The translations under genes and the position numbers were made by a program. From Nocardia brasiliensis ATCC 700358 (GTDB lineage: Bacteria; Actinomycetota; Actinomycetes; Mycobacteriales; Mycobacteriaceae), in the NCBI RefSeq assembly GCF_000250675.2, contig NC_018681.1:2170001-2234000 (forward strand): a stretch of DNA of 64,000 bases. Direction: 5' to 3'. Every line of letters starts with the position of its first letter. Position 1 is the stretch's first letter. The notes under the pieces are model-generated. The model saw only the letters and a program-made list of their open reading frames with translations. It was not told where the DNA came from and made no database searches. Shown piece after piece: positions 7,690-15,821 of this stretch.

Positions 7690-8463
7690 CTACCAGGCGT
7701 CGTGTGCGTCCGCCAAACGTTTGAGAGACCGCTCGATCCAGGTGGTGAACTGTGCGGTGAGGTCCGCCGGGGTCGCCGGTCGGACCGCGATGTGCGAGCC
7801 GCGGGTTTCGGTGTAGCGGCCGTCATCGGTGATGTCGTGCCACTGCAACACCTGCCACGGCTCGGCACCGGTGTGCCAGGGCGCGGCGACGAGGACGGCG
7901 GTGCCGCCCCCGTCGGCGGGGCGCCCGAGCAGACGCTGGTACTGCTCCCGCGGGGTTTGGCGGGCGACATCCTCGAAATAGCCGTTGCGGCGCCGGCCGA
8001 TATCGTCCGGATGGAACGTGGCCGGCGCGGCGCTGCCCGGCGGACACGACGGGATCGACTGAACCACCCGGGCGGGCAACGCCTCCGGACGGAACATGCG
8101 CACGCGGATCGGACCGTGCTCGGTTTCCGTCCCCGCCTGCATCAACGTGACCGCGCGATACGGGTTGCGCGCGCCGATGATCCGATACTCCCGGAAATCT
8201 CCCGGCCCGGTGCTGTTCTTGTGTCTGCTTGTGCCACCGAGGATTTCGATCCGCAACTCCGAGCTGCTCACTGTGTGCAAGGCCAGCTGGATCTCCTCCA
8301 GCTCGTCGGCGGAGTAGCGGCCGCGGACCGTGCGCCGGTGCGCCGCGAACTCGTCCCGCAGGGCGAACCGGCTGGTGTAGCGCAGCGGGCTGGGCAACCG
8401 GTCATGCGCCTCGGAGTACCAGAGCGACGCGAAATCGTCCGGCTCCCAACTCCACTCAGCCAT
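7690..8463 (-). CDS. EspG-family type VII secretion chaperone
   Basis: 257 residues, starting at ATG 8463 with GGAG five bases before. The N-terminus WSWEPDDFASLWYSEAHDR is the signature of EspG (PF14011) proteins, and the end ADLTAQFTTWIERSLKRL also fits. EspG proteins bind the tips of PE/PPE-type substrates in the cytosol, keep them soluble and hand them to the matching ESX system. It is the last gene of a minus-strand set headed by a DUF3558 lipoprotein and including the PPE-like protein just upstream, its likely client. No ESX core genes are in the window. Confidence 0.85.
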   Translation of the reverse strand: MAEWSWEPDDFASLWYSEAHDRLPSPLRYTSRFALRDEFAAHRRTVRGRYSADELEEIQLALHTVSSSELRIEILGGTSRHKNSTGPGDFREYRIIGARNPYRAVTLMQAGTETEHGPIRVRMFRPEALPARVVQSIPSCPPGSAAPATFHPDDIGRRRNGYFEDVARQTPREQYQRLLGRPADGGGTAVLVAAPWHTGAEPWQVLQWHDITDDGRYTETRGSHIAVRPATPADLTAQFTTWIERSLKRLADAHDAW

Positions 8464-8543
8464 GCCTGCTCCGGTCTCCTTCACCTACTCGATCTCGCCC
8501 GCAGGAAAGCCCGCGGGCCGCTACCACCCTCGTACGACGTGCG

Positions 8544-9752
8544 TCAGGTGGGAATGTCGCCGCCGATCACGCCGCCGGGCACCGTCTTCGGGAATTCGCC
8601 GAGTAGTTCGTCGGTGTTCTCCTGCGTGATCAGATAGTCGGGGATCTTGTGCTCCTCGTCGTCCTCCGACTTGCCGCGAGCACCCGCCCCGGGCACGCCC
8701 ATACCGGATGCGCCTGCCGCTCCGCGCGCCGCGGTCGCTGCAGCGGCGGCCGGGGTGGGCGAGGTGCCGGAGGTGGTGGGGATGCCGGTGCCCGGGATGC
8801 TGCGGCCTGGTTGAGGTGTGGTGCTCGGTGAACCAGGGGAGCCGGGGGTACCCGAGGTGCGCGGGCTGCCTGGGGTGCCTGGGGTGCCCGGGGTGTACGG
8901 CGTGCCGGTACCTGCCGGGACGGTCTTCGCCGGGTCCGTGGTGCTCGGGCTTTGCGTCGACGGTGCGGTGCTGGACGGCGTCTGCGTGCTGCTCGGGGAA
9001 GTGGTCGAAGCCGGGTTCGTCTGCTCCCCGGTCTTCGACGGATCGGTCTGCGGCTCGGTAGTCCCCGGTTCGTCGGGCTTCCCGTCACCGTTCGTATCGC
9101 CCGGAACCGCGGAGTTCGTCGAACCAGGATCAGTACCAGGAGTTATGGACTGCGAAGGTTGCCCGCTGCTCGTGTTCTCCGCGTTGTAGCCGCCAGGGGG
9201 AGGGGCCGGGATGTCGACCGCCTTCGTGGGGCTGGTGGGGGTCGGCAGCACGGGGATCTTGCCGTCGATCTGGCTGAACGGCTTCACGTAATGCTCGTTC
9301 ATTGCGACGCGTGCCTTCTGCGTCTCTTCCGACTGATCGCTCTGCAAGTCCTTGCGGTTCGGCGGCCACAGCCACGACGTCCACGTGATGATCACCGGAT
9401 CAGGAATCGCCTTCTTGGTGTTCACGATTGCGGTCGCGGCATCGCGGACGCGGGTATGCAGCTCGGCAAGGGAGGACGTCAGCGTAAGGGCATCGGTCGT
9501 ATAGTCCTGGATCGACTTCTTCGACGCCTCGGCCGCAGGACCGGACCATGCCTGGGCGATGGAGTTCTGGATCGAGCGAGCAAAAGTATCTACGCCCTGT
9601 TCCCAGAGTTGGTGCATCTGCCAGTACCTTTCGGCCTGGTTGATCGCTTCGGTCGTGTCCAGCGGATCGAAGGCGTCCTTGATCTCCGGATGATCCCAAC
9701 TGTCGGTATGTTCGCCACCGCCTGGAATCCGTGGGGGTTCATATCCGCTCAT
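8544..9752 (-). CDS. PPE-like type VII secretion substrate with Pro/Thr/Ser-rich tail
   Basis: 402 residues. The N-terminal 180 form a helical hairpin with the WxG motif (AWSGPAAEA, Trp69-Gly71), as in PPE and WXG100 substrates. Residues about 185-345 are a low-complexity linker rich in Pro, Thr, Ser and Gly (GTPGTPGSP-like units). The C-terminus ends with the conserved-looking DYLITQENTDELLGE and VIGGD. There is no classical signal peptide, consistent with ESX export. The start ATG 9752 overlaps the stop of the upstream gene (ATGA), so the two are translationally coupled. EspG follows 80 bp downstream. The function of the exported protein is unknown. Confidence 0.75.
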   Translation of the reverse strand: MSGYEPPRIPGGGEHTDSWDHPEIKDAFDPLDTTEAINQAERYWQMHQLWEQGVDTFARSIQNSIAQAWSGPAAEASKKSIQDYTTDALTLTSSLAELHTRVRDAATAIVNTKKAIPDPVIITWTSWLWPPNRKDLQSDQSEETQKARVAMNEHYVKPFSQIDGKIPVLPTPTSPTKAVDIPAPPPGGYNAENTSSGQPSQSITPGTDPGSTNSAVPGDTNGDGKPDEPGTTEPQTDPSKTGEQTNPASTTSPSSTQTPSSTAPSTQSPSTTDPAKTVPAGTGTPYTPGTPGTPGSPRTSGTPGSPGSPSTTPQPGRSIPGTGIPTTSGTSPTPAAAAATAARGAAGASGMGVPGAGARGKSEDDEEHKIPDYLITQENTDELLGEFPKTVPGGVIGGDIPT

Positions 9753-10228
9753 CGGGCAGTTCCGTCCGGGAGAAGGTATGGGCCGGCTGGGAGTTGGGCA
9801 GGGGGTCGTTCCGGCAGGGTCTCGTTCAGCTGAGTGAATGAGGCAGCAAACTCGCTGTCTGCCTGCATCATTCGCTCGCGAGCTGACTTATGGACTTCCT
9901 GGATATCCTCGACGATCTTGTAGTGCTGCTCCATGATGGTGTACACATCGTTGCCGTCGGACGCTTGCTTCGCCTTCTGCCTGAATCGGTCTACGACCGT
10001 TTGACCGGACACCATGTTTTTCGTCGTCTCGCCGAGACCCCAGCTGTCTTGCCGCGCGATCTGCTCTGCGAGGCTTTGGATTCGCCGAATCACGCGCTTG
10101 AAGTACTCGCAGTCGCGATCTATGTAGACGAAGTCCTCTGGCGTCATCTCTACCGTTGCATGACCACCCCGCACGGCATCGAGCAAGTTCGCCATTGGCC
10201 GAGGTGTCGTTGTCGTGTCCTCACCCAT
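9749..10228 (-). CDS. Helical ESX-associated protein, partner of the PPE-like protein
   Basis: 159 residues, no close family named. It is mainly helical: FVYIDRDCEYFKRVIRRIQS, a WGLGE turn (Trp in SWGLGETTKN), and long amphipathic helices through VHKSARERMMQADSEF; the last 20 residues are Pro-rich. Size, the helical hairpin and the W-x-x-G-like turn suggest a PE/WXG100-like partner of the PPE-like protein encoded next, with which it overlaps by four bases. It follows the lipoprotein gene by 38 bp and is probably in the same operon. Confidence 0.6.
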   Translation of the reverse strand: MGEDTTTTPRPMANLLDAVRGGHATVEMTPEDFVYIDRDCEYFKRVIRRIQSLAEQIARQDSWGLGETTKNMVSGQTVVDRFRQKAKQASDGNDVYTIMEQHYKIVEDIQEVHKSARERMMQADSEFAASFTQLNETLPERPPAQLPAGPYLLPDGTAR

Positions 10229-10266
10229 GTGGTTCCGTCCCTCCCATAATGCAACCGTCCGTGTCG

Positions 10267-10836
10267 TTAGGCAGTGCTGGGGATTGCCGGTGCAATTTTC
10301 TCTGCCAATCCACGCGCCAGGTCACACGTGTTGAGGTGTCCTGTTGCTTTGCCTGATGGTGGGTTGGTGAGATTGAGCTCGAGGCTCCCGCCCGTCATCG
10401 CCACATTGACCGTGCACGCGGCATCCGGATGGTCATCGATCTGCCGTGTAGATATCGCGTGCCGACTTCCGATGTCGAACTCGCGGCTATCGGGGAACTT
10501 CTTATCGCGGACCATATCTATGGTGATATTGGTTGTTTGGATACTTGCTGCATACCCGTCGGTCTTCGCCCAGAGGCATCCGCGCCATTTGATGCCGCCG
10601 TTGGCATTGGAATCGTTGGGCGTCTTGTCCAGGAGCTTTTCGGAATCGAGCACGGACTGAGGGACATCGGTGCAGGCATCGAAGCCAGACGGAACGTCGG
10701 CGGCCATCGTGGCTTTCGAAGTGGACGGGCCGTTCGTCTTCGCCGGCCCATCCTCCGAAGGCCCACATCCCCCCACCACGAACACCGCACCCAGCACGAG
10801 GACCCCCACCCTCCAAGACTTCGACCTGCGCGTCAT
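10267..10836 (-). CDS. DUF3558-family lipoprotein
   Basis: 189 residues. The signal peptide RVGVLVLGAVFVVGGC ends in a lipobox with Cys24 as the lipidation site. The mature part has the DUF3558 layout: FDACTDVP near the start, a central WRGCLWA, and CTVNVAM and NTCDLARGLAEKI near the end, giving four cysteines outside the lipobox. DUF3558 lipoproteins are abundant in Nocardia and often sit beside ESX substrate genes. Start ATG 10836 has AAGGA upstream. It appears to be the first gene of the DUF3558/helical protein/PPE-like/EspG set. Confidence 0.8.
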   Translation of the reverse strand: MTRRSKSWRVGVLVLGAVFVVGGCGPSEDGPAKTNGPSTSKATMAADVPSGFDACTDVPQSVLDSEKLLDKTPNDSNANGGIKWRGCLWAKTDGYAASIQTTNITIDMVRDKKFPDSREFDIGSRHAISTRQIDDHPDAACTVNVAMTGGSLELNLTNPPSGKATGHLNTCDLARGLAEKIAPAIPSTA

Positions 10837-10993
10837 CAGATCCTTCGCCTGCCGGTGCCGATTCGGATCGCGCGGGGTCGGACCGGCTTCTCCGCCCCCT
10901 GTCAGCTCTCCCTGACGCTACCCACTGCGTCTACCTGCGTGCAAGCGTCCCAGCGCAGGTCGGCAGCCTTTTGGCACCCGCTCCCGAGGCGTT

Positions 10994-11044
10994 GAGCAGC
11001 AGGAGTCCGGAATCCGTGGTGGTGCGGCTCCGGTACTCCTGCTC
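10994..11044. terminator. Hairpin between the XRE gene and the DUF3558 operon
   Basis: The arms 10994-11011 and 11029-11044 are near-complementary (core GGAGTCCGGA against TCCGGTACTCC) with a 17-base loop. It lies downstream of the XRE stop and before the lipoprotein gene on the same strand. No T-tract is seen, as is usual for actinobacterial terminators. Confidence 0.5.
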
Positions 11045-11066
11045 AGCTCACGGCCGGGGGCAACTT

Positions 11067-11957
11067 TCAGGTCGCATACTCCACCACGATCGATTTCACG
11101 ATTGATTTGATGAGTGCCCGGCTGCGCGTCTCGTCGAGCGCGGCGCGCCGCAGGTCGTCGTAGGTCTGCTGGTATCGCCGCACATCGTCGGCTGCTTCGA
11201 GGTACTGCGAGTCGAGGTGCCCTTGCAGGTAGACGACCGGTGGTTCGGTGAGATGCGCCGTTGGGTGGCTGGGGAATTCGAGGATCACGAAGGGGCCGAC
11301 GGCCAGTCCGCCGTAGGCGGTGTCGAGCGGGATCACGCGGATGGAGACGTTGCGTAGGTGTCCGACCCGGGCGAGGTGCCGCAGTTGAGCCGACATCACG
11401 GTCCGCCCGCCGATCGGGCGCCGCAGGCTGCACTCGTCGACGATCACCTCCACGCGCAGCGGGTCGGCGGGGCTGGTCAGCCGGAACTTCCGGCGGCCGA
11501 GCAGTTCGATCTGCTGTTCGACCGCTTCTTCGGGCAGGCCGGGCGAGCCCGTCTCGAGCAGCGCGCGGTGGTAGTCCGAGGTTTGCAGCAGGCCGGGGAT
11601 CAATGTCGCGTGGTAGGAAATGGTCCGTGTCGCCGCCTCTTCCAGGCCGAGGAATGTGCCGAGATGCTTCGGGACGGCGTCGCCGTAGGCATGCCACCAT
11701 TCGCTGCGCCGTGTTTCCCCGGCGAGTTCGAGCAGTATCCCGGTGACGTCTTCGTCCGCCCCGTACACGTGGCACAGCCGCTCGACGAACAATGGATTCA
11801 ACCGCACCGGCTGCCCGGTCTCCATCCGCCACAGCGTTTGTTTCGCGACACCGATCGAATTTCGGGCGTATTCGGCGGTGACGCCTGACTTTTCGCGCAG
11901 TTCGCGCAATTGACGTGCCAGAATGCGGCGGGACAGGGTGGATCCGGTCGGGGTCAC
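11067..11957 (-). CDS. XRE regulator with DUF5753 domain (Scr1-like)
   Basis: 296 residues. The N-terminal HTH covers about residues 12-70 (RQLRELREKSGVTAEYARNS, then VAKQTLWRMETGQ). The rest is the DUF5753 domain, recognised by YHATLIPGLLQTSDYHRALL, VEVIVDECSLRRPIGG and FVILEFPS. Members usually sit beside a small DUF397 gene, as in the Streptomyces Scr1/Scr2 pair, reported to behave like a toxin-antitoxin-type module. No DUF397 gene is visible on either side; the neighbour across the divergent promoter is a DUF4254 gene. The target is unknown. Confidence 0.85.
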   Translation of the reverse strand: MTPTGSTLSRRILARQLRELREKSGVTAEYARNSIGVAKQTLWRMETGQPVRLNPLFVERLCHVYGADEDVTGILLELAGETRRSEWWHAYGDAVPKHLGTFLGLEEAATRTISYHATLIPGLLQTSDYHRALLETGSPGLPEEAVEQQIELLGRRKFRLTSPADPLRVEVIVDECSLRRPIGGRTVMSAQLRHLARVGHLRNVSIRVIPLDTAYGGLAVGPFVILEFPSHPTAHLTEPPVVYLQGHLDSQYLEAADDVRRYQQTYDDLRRAALDETRSRALIKSIVKSIVVEYAT

Positions 11958-12269
11958 GGCAGTTCCCTTTCGTAAGGCTCACTATTGGCCAGGTGTGCAA
12001 CTGGAACCTCTAGGACGGGAATCCTGGAACTCAGTGAATTTTCTCTTCGCCTCGCTGTCGAGACGTTCCCGCCGATCAATCCCCGGTGCTCTACTGAACG
12101 CGCGCCCCGGTCCGTGTCATCGAAGTCCTGAAACCTTATCGGCGACAACGGGTCCAGGTCCACACCGACCGGGCGCACCAAGCGACCGATCGGGGGATTT
12201 GACGTTGACCATGTACGACCCGGCGCGGGCCGGGCACCGTTGTGCCTGCGTAGCGGCGAGGACAGTCCG
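11958..12269. other. Divergent promoter region of the XRE and DUF4254 genes
   Basis: 312 bp without a gene. TTTGACGTTGACC at 12198-12210 offers -35-like hexamers for the plus strand. CCCGGC (12219-12224) and GCCGGG (12229-12234) make a short hairpin before the DUF4254 start. No operator can be assigned with confidence. Confidence 0.3.
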
Positions 12270-12761
12270 ATGAGCGAGGTGCGGGACGCCACCGCGGCGA
12301 CCGACTGCTCGGGCGTGCAACTGGGGAACCAACTGGGGAACAGCCAGCTGCCCACGAGAAGTGAAGTGCTGCAAGCTTGTCGGGATCCCGCGAGCAACGG
12401 CCACCCGTTGCTGCGTGCCGCCGGGGAGTTGACCGCGCTGCATCGGCGTAGATTGATCTTGGCACGCCGAATCACCGGGGAGATCGATGAATACCGTGCT
12501 CAGCAGGTCCGCGCCATCGATCGGTGGGTCGCGCCCCGGCTGCCGGTCGCGCACGGCGGCGCCTACCTGCACACCGAGACGATCGGCGCCGTACTCGACC
12601 GGTTGGCCCGGCTCACCGCATGTGCCGAAGACGCGCTGGCCGCCGAATCCGATTGGGACATCTGGTTCGCGTGGGAGCGGCTGGCCGAGTTGGCGGTCGG
12701 CTACGAAGATCTCGTCGCCGAACTCGCGACCGGCCGGCGTCGCCTGCCGAGCGGATCCTGA
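12270..12761 (+). CDS. DUF4254 protein
   Basis: 163 residues from ATG 12270 with GAGGA upstream. The DUF4254 (PF14063) core is clear: HPLLRAAGELTALHRRRL, EIDEYRAQQVRAIDRWV and LHTETIGAVLDRLARL. The N-terminal 25 residues are variable and include a repeated LGNQLGN. The C-terminal part is helical and acidic (ESDWDIWFAWERLAELAVGY). The biochemical role of DUF4254 is not established. It is transcribed away from the DUF5753 regulator, which may control it (inference). Confidence 0.75.
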   Translation: MSEVRDATAATDCSGVQLGNQLGNSQLPTRSEVLQACRDPASNGHPLLRAAGELTALHRRRLILARRITGEIDEYRAQQVRAIDRWVAPRLPVAHGGAYLHTETIGAVLDRLARLTACAEDALAAESDWDIWFAWERLAELAVGYEDLVAELATGRRRLPSGS

Positions 12762-12886
12762 TCATGAATTGCATTCGCACGGTAACGATTCGGGTTGGCA
12801 GTGTCGGGTATTCGTGAACCGATAGAGCGGCGTCTTCCGGTCGGTTAACCTGCCGGAGATCGTTCGATAAGCCGAGGGAGTTGCCG

Positions 12887-14068
12887 GTGATCGTGGGCGG
12901 CAGACGGCAATGGTCGACCGTGGCGGTGATAGGCATGGTTGTCACCGCGTTGTGCGGCTGCGGCACCATCACCACGGGAGACACCGTACAAACCAGCGTG
13001 GAAGTCAGCGCTCCGAAAGCCGCGAAGGCCTCGTCGGGTATTCCGGGCTCGGCCGAATTAGCCGCTATCGCACCAGGTACCGGCGATCTCATGGCACGAA
13101 TACGGGCCACCGATGCGTGCACGCTGTTGAATCGCGATATCGCCCAACGCCTCGGCACATTCCAGAATTTCGACCGTGCCCCCGGTTGGGAGCGCGGCGG
13201 CAGCTGGACCGGCTGTGGCATGTCCATCACCGCGGCCGACGATCCGGACGCGATCTACTACTTCAACGTAGAACTCGACAAGCTGTACACCGCCGACAAG
13301 CAGGCGCTGGACAAACCCGAGCTGATCAACGGCCGCACCGTCTACCGCAGCGCGGTCAGCGACGACAGCAGGCCCGACGCGTACCGCTGCGATTACCGAA
13401 TCCCGGCCGACGACACCGGTTTCGCGCACACGGTGACCGTCGCCAAGGTCACCGGCCCGAAAAAGACGCCCGTCCCGTGGTCGCAACCCTGCCAGTTCAC
13501 CAAGGGTTATCTCGCCGCCACCCTCGACGGACTCGTGGCCCTCCCACCGCGTCCGATCGCCGAACCGACCGGAAGGTCACTGGCGCAACGTGATCCGTGC
13601 GCCGCCGAACCCCAGATCAGCGCGCAGTTCCTGGGCTGGAAGATGACCTCGGTCGGCTGGAGCAAGGCCTACAAGTGCGCGATCACCATCGTCCAGCCGG
13701 GTGGTTCGCACCGCGTGACCGTCGAGATCTCGTTCGAACGGAACAGTGAGCAGATGGTGAAAACCGGGGAGGTCCTGCGGCTTCCGTCCGGCGTCGACGG
13801 CGGCCAATCCATCCAGTACGGCCGCCACCTCACCCTCGACGGTCTCACCGGTACCGAGCTGCGGACCGTCCAATCCACCGACCCCACCCGCCAAAACACC
13901 AGCTGCGCAATCACCCTCAACTACCGTCGCGCCGACCCGCCCACCGCCAACAACGCCCACCTCATCCACGTATCGATGAACATCGCCCCCGCCAGCCCAC
14001 CCTTCCCCTTCGACGCCTGCGCCCAAACCACCCAAATAGTCCCCGCAGTCCTCCGCTCGGTGCCATAG
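12887..14068 (+). CDS. Lipoprotein with two DUF3558-like repeats
   Basis: 393 residues. GTG 12887 is chosen because GAGGGAG lies six bases upstream; TTG 12881 is an alternative. The signal segment WSTVAVIGMVVTALCGC has a lipobox-like LCGC with Cys25 lipidated, though Cys at -2 is unusual. The mature part contains two similar halves: one begins DACTLLNRDIAQRLG and includes SWTGCGMSI, the second begins DPCAAEPQISAQFLG and includes KCAITIV. Each has the Cys-bracketed layout of DUF3558, so this looks like a tandem duplication. The end is Pro-rich with a final Cys (FDACAQTT). It is probably a cell-surface protein of unknown ligand. Confidence 0.65.
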   Translation: MIVGGRRQWSTVAVIGMVVTALCGCGTITTGDTVQTSVEVSAPKAAKASSGIPGSAELAAIAPGTGDLMARIRATDACTLLNRDIAQRLGTFQNFDRAPGWERGGSWTGCGMSITAADDPDAIYYFNVELDKLYTADKQALDKPELINGRTVYRSAVSDDSRPDAYRCDYRIPADDTGFAHTVTVAKVTGPKKTPVPWSQPCQFTKGYLAATLDGLVALPPRPIAEPTGRSLAQRDPCAAEPQISAQFLGWKMTSVGWSKAYKCAITIVQPGGSHRVTVEISFERNSEQMVKTGEVLRLPSGVDGGQSIQYGRHLTLDGLTGTELRTVQSTDPTRQNTSCAITLNYRRADPPTANNAHLIHVSMNIAPASPPFPFDACAQTTQIVPAVLRSVP

Positions 14069-14086
14069 GCGACGCAGCGGTACCGG

Positions 14087-14317
14087 TCAAGACTGGACGA
14101 TCATGCGCTCCGGCACCGATCCGCTCAACCAGGTCGAAGCGATCTTCCGCGCAACCGCGCGATAAAGCATGTTTTCGACTCCACTCTCCAGCGAAATAGT
14201 CTCCGCTGTCTTGTTCAGCAACACCGTCTGCTCCGCACCGCCCGCATCGACATACGCGTAGCGTACAAACTGGTTGTCTTCGTTGACCTTCCGGATCTCC
14301 GCATACAAAGCCATCAT
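14087..14317 (-). CDS. Small protein at the end of the type VII toxin operon (76 aa)
   Basis: No named family. The start is ATG 14317 (a second ATG follows at 14314) right after GGGGGA. The product begins MMALYAEIRKVNEDNQF and shows strands with aromatic residues (VRYAYVDAGG), an acidic turn (SLESGVENM) and a closing helix (LYRAVARKIASTWL). It follows the TY-Chap/DUF6301 gene by 44 bp on the same strand and is probably the last gene of the toxin operon. An accessory or immunity role is possible from position only. Confidence 0.55.
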   Translation of the reverse strand: MMALYAEIRKVNEDNQFVRYAYVDAGGAEQTVLLNKTAETISLESGVENMLYRAVARKIASTWLSGSVPERMIVQS

Positions 14318-14361
14318 TCCCCCAACTGTTTTCGACCGCAGGCCCGTAACCTGCCCTCCAC

Positions 14362-15306
14362 TCAGTGTGCCACGTCGAATTCCGCCAGCCATTCATTGAT
14401 CACCAGGTCCAGGTGGACCATCACCGCCAGGTTGGTCAGCCGCAATGTGTTTTCCGCACCACCCCAACGGATTTCAGGAAACCGGCCGTCTATCCGGGCA
14501 GTGGGCTCGCCGAGAGCGGCAATCAGGGTGGAACTCATCCGGGCGAACGCGTCGTCGATTCCCGCCCAGCCCTCCGCATCGTCAGGGAAGAGCGTGGTCA
14601 CGGCGACCTCGATGCGCTCTGCGTTCCCAGCTCGGCCGATCACGTCACAAGTGCCGGAACCCAATCCGGCGTCGAACCGAACCCAGTCCGGCGATCTGAT
14701 CATCGGATCCCGCCATCTGAACACGTCCAGCAGCATGACGAGGTAGTCCATCCGCCACGGCCATTGCAACGAATACAGCTTGTTCGCCAGATCGACGATG
14801 TCGTCATCACCCATCACGCGCTGCTCGCAGGGCAGAGCATCGGTACTCGCAGCCGCTGTCGGCTCACCGTAAGCGATGCCGAGGAGCGGCAATTCGACTT
14901 TCCGATTGCCCTCACGCTCGTTCCACGTCCGGTAGATCAGCTTTCCCGGCTCCGGTATCCCGAACCCATCGCGCAGCCCGGCCGTGATCCTGGCCGCGAG
15001 ACGTTCGTAGTCGCTCGACCCGGCCGGCCACGGCAGTTCGAACCACCAGTTGTCACAATGATCGGCATCCGGCTGCCGCCAACCGGCCTCGCCGATAAGA
15101 CGTCCCCTCGCACCAGCACGAAACTCGGGCTCCAACCAACTATCACCCACCAACTCCGCCCAAATCATGTCGTCGAGCTGGCGGAACTGAGCGGACCGGC
15201 ACCGTTCCTGCCGCGCCTCGTCCTCACTGATGATGACAACGACGCCGACCGGCAGCGTGGCCAGGTGCTCAACGAGCCCCTCGGTGAACTTCGCCCAACC
15301 GGTCAT
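14362..15306 (-). CDS. TY-Chap-like / DUF6301-like fusion protein, putative immunity or chaperone
   Basis: 314 residues. The first 165 (VEHLATLPVGVVVIISEDEA to about the PLLGIAYGE strand) have the look of the TY-Chap/YbjN peptide-binding chaperone fold found beside secreted toxins. Residues from about 170 (DIVDLANKLYSLQWPWRMDY) to the end align with the neighbouring 163-residue protein: both share W-x-W, a SPDWVRFDAGLG or QSVMLDVGLG strand, FARM/FARLxS, ALGxPT and PEIRW. The start ATG overlaps the upstream stop (ATGA), so the genes are coupled. Domain names rest on recognition without a search. Confidence 0.65.
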   Translation of the reverse strand: MTGWAKFTEGLVEHLATLPVGVVVIISEDEARQERCRSAQFRQLDDMIWAELVGDSWLEPEFRAGARGRLIGEAGWRQPDADHCDNWWFELPWPAGSSDYERLAARITAGLRDGFGIPEPGKLIYRTWNEREGNRKVELPLLGIAYGEPTAAASTDALPCEQRVMGDDDIVDLANKLYSLQWPWRMDYLVMLLDVFRWRDPMIRSPDWVRFDAGLGSGTCDVIGRAGNAERIEVAVTTLFPDDAEGWAGIDDAFARMSSTLIAALGEPTARIDGRFPEIRWGGAENTLRLTNLAVMVHLDLVINEWLAEFDVAH

Positions 15307-15794
15307 ATCAACCCCTGCTCCTGAAGTGCCACGGTCTCATCGTGGACGGCGAGCCATGTATTCGTTACCAGGAACAGCCGGACCGTGGTTTTGAAACAGA
15401 TCAGTTGAAGGGTGAAATCTGTATCAGCCCAACGTATCTCGGGAATTTCCCCAGGGAGACGGCTTGTCGGACTGCCCAGCGCTTCGGTGATCGCAGATGC
15501 CAGGCGGGCGAAGGTGTCGCGCACGAGAGCCTGACCCTCGGCATCTCTGGCGGCACCTGCTGCCACACCTATCTCGATGATCTCTGCTTGCCCATTGCGT
15601 CCTTGGATTCCGCCGCTTGCCATCCCTAGTCCGACATCGAGCATTACCGACTGTGGCAGCACTGTCTGAACGTTCCAGCCGAAGGCGGCGGCGAGTTGAG
15701 GGACGTCCGCCATCTGCCATGACCAGTCCAACGAGCGCAGTCGGTTGGCTAGTCGGACAACCTCGGTATCGCTCGACGCTCGCCACTCAGTCAT
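15303..15794 (-). CDS. DUF6301-like protein, putative immunity protein
   Basis: 163 residues. Motifs are LANRLRSLDWSWQMADV near the start, VMLDVGLGMASGG, DTFARLASAITEALGSPTSR, EIPEIRW and LVTNTWLAVHDE. It is a paralogue of the C-terminal half of the next gene. It starts 28 bp after the stop of the giant toxin frame and overlaps the following gene by four bases. The position directly after a toxin gene is typical of immunity genes; if so, the natural partner would be the nuclease-like module at the end of the toxin frame. That pairing is inference. Confidence 0.65.
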   Translation of the reverse strand: MTEWRASSDTEVVRLANRLRSLDWSWQMADVPQLAAAFGWNVQTVLPQSVMLDVGLGMASGGIQGRNGQAEIIEIGVAAGAARDAEGQALVRDTFARLASAITEALGSPTSRLPGEIPEIRWADTDFTLQLICFKTTVRLFLVTNTWLAVHDETVALQEQGLI

Positions 15795-15821
15795 GGCAGC
15801 ACCTTACTTTCGATCGTGACT

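Noticed and set aside
11067..11957. Type II toxin-antitoxin pair with a missing DUF397 gene on the 10837-11066 stretch
   Set aside because: The stretch was read on the minus strand and shows a hairpin but no DUF397-like sequence.
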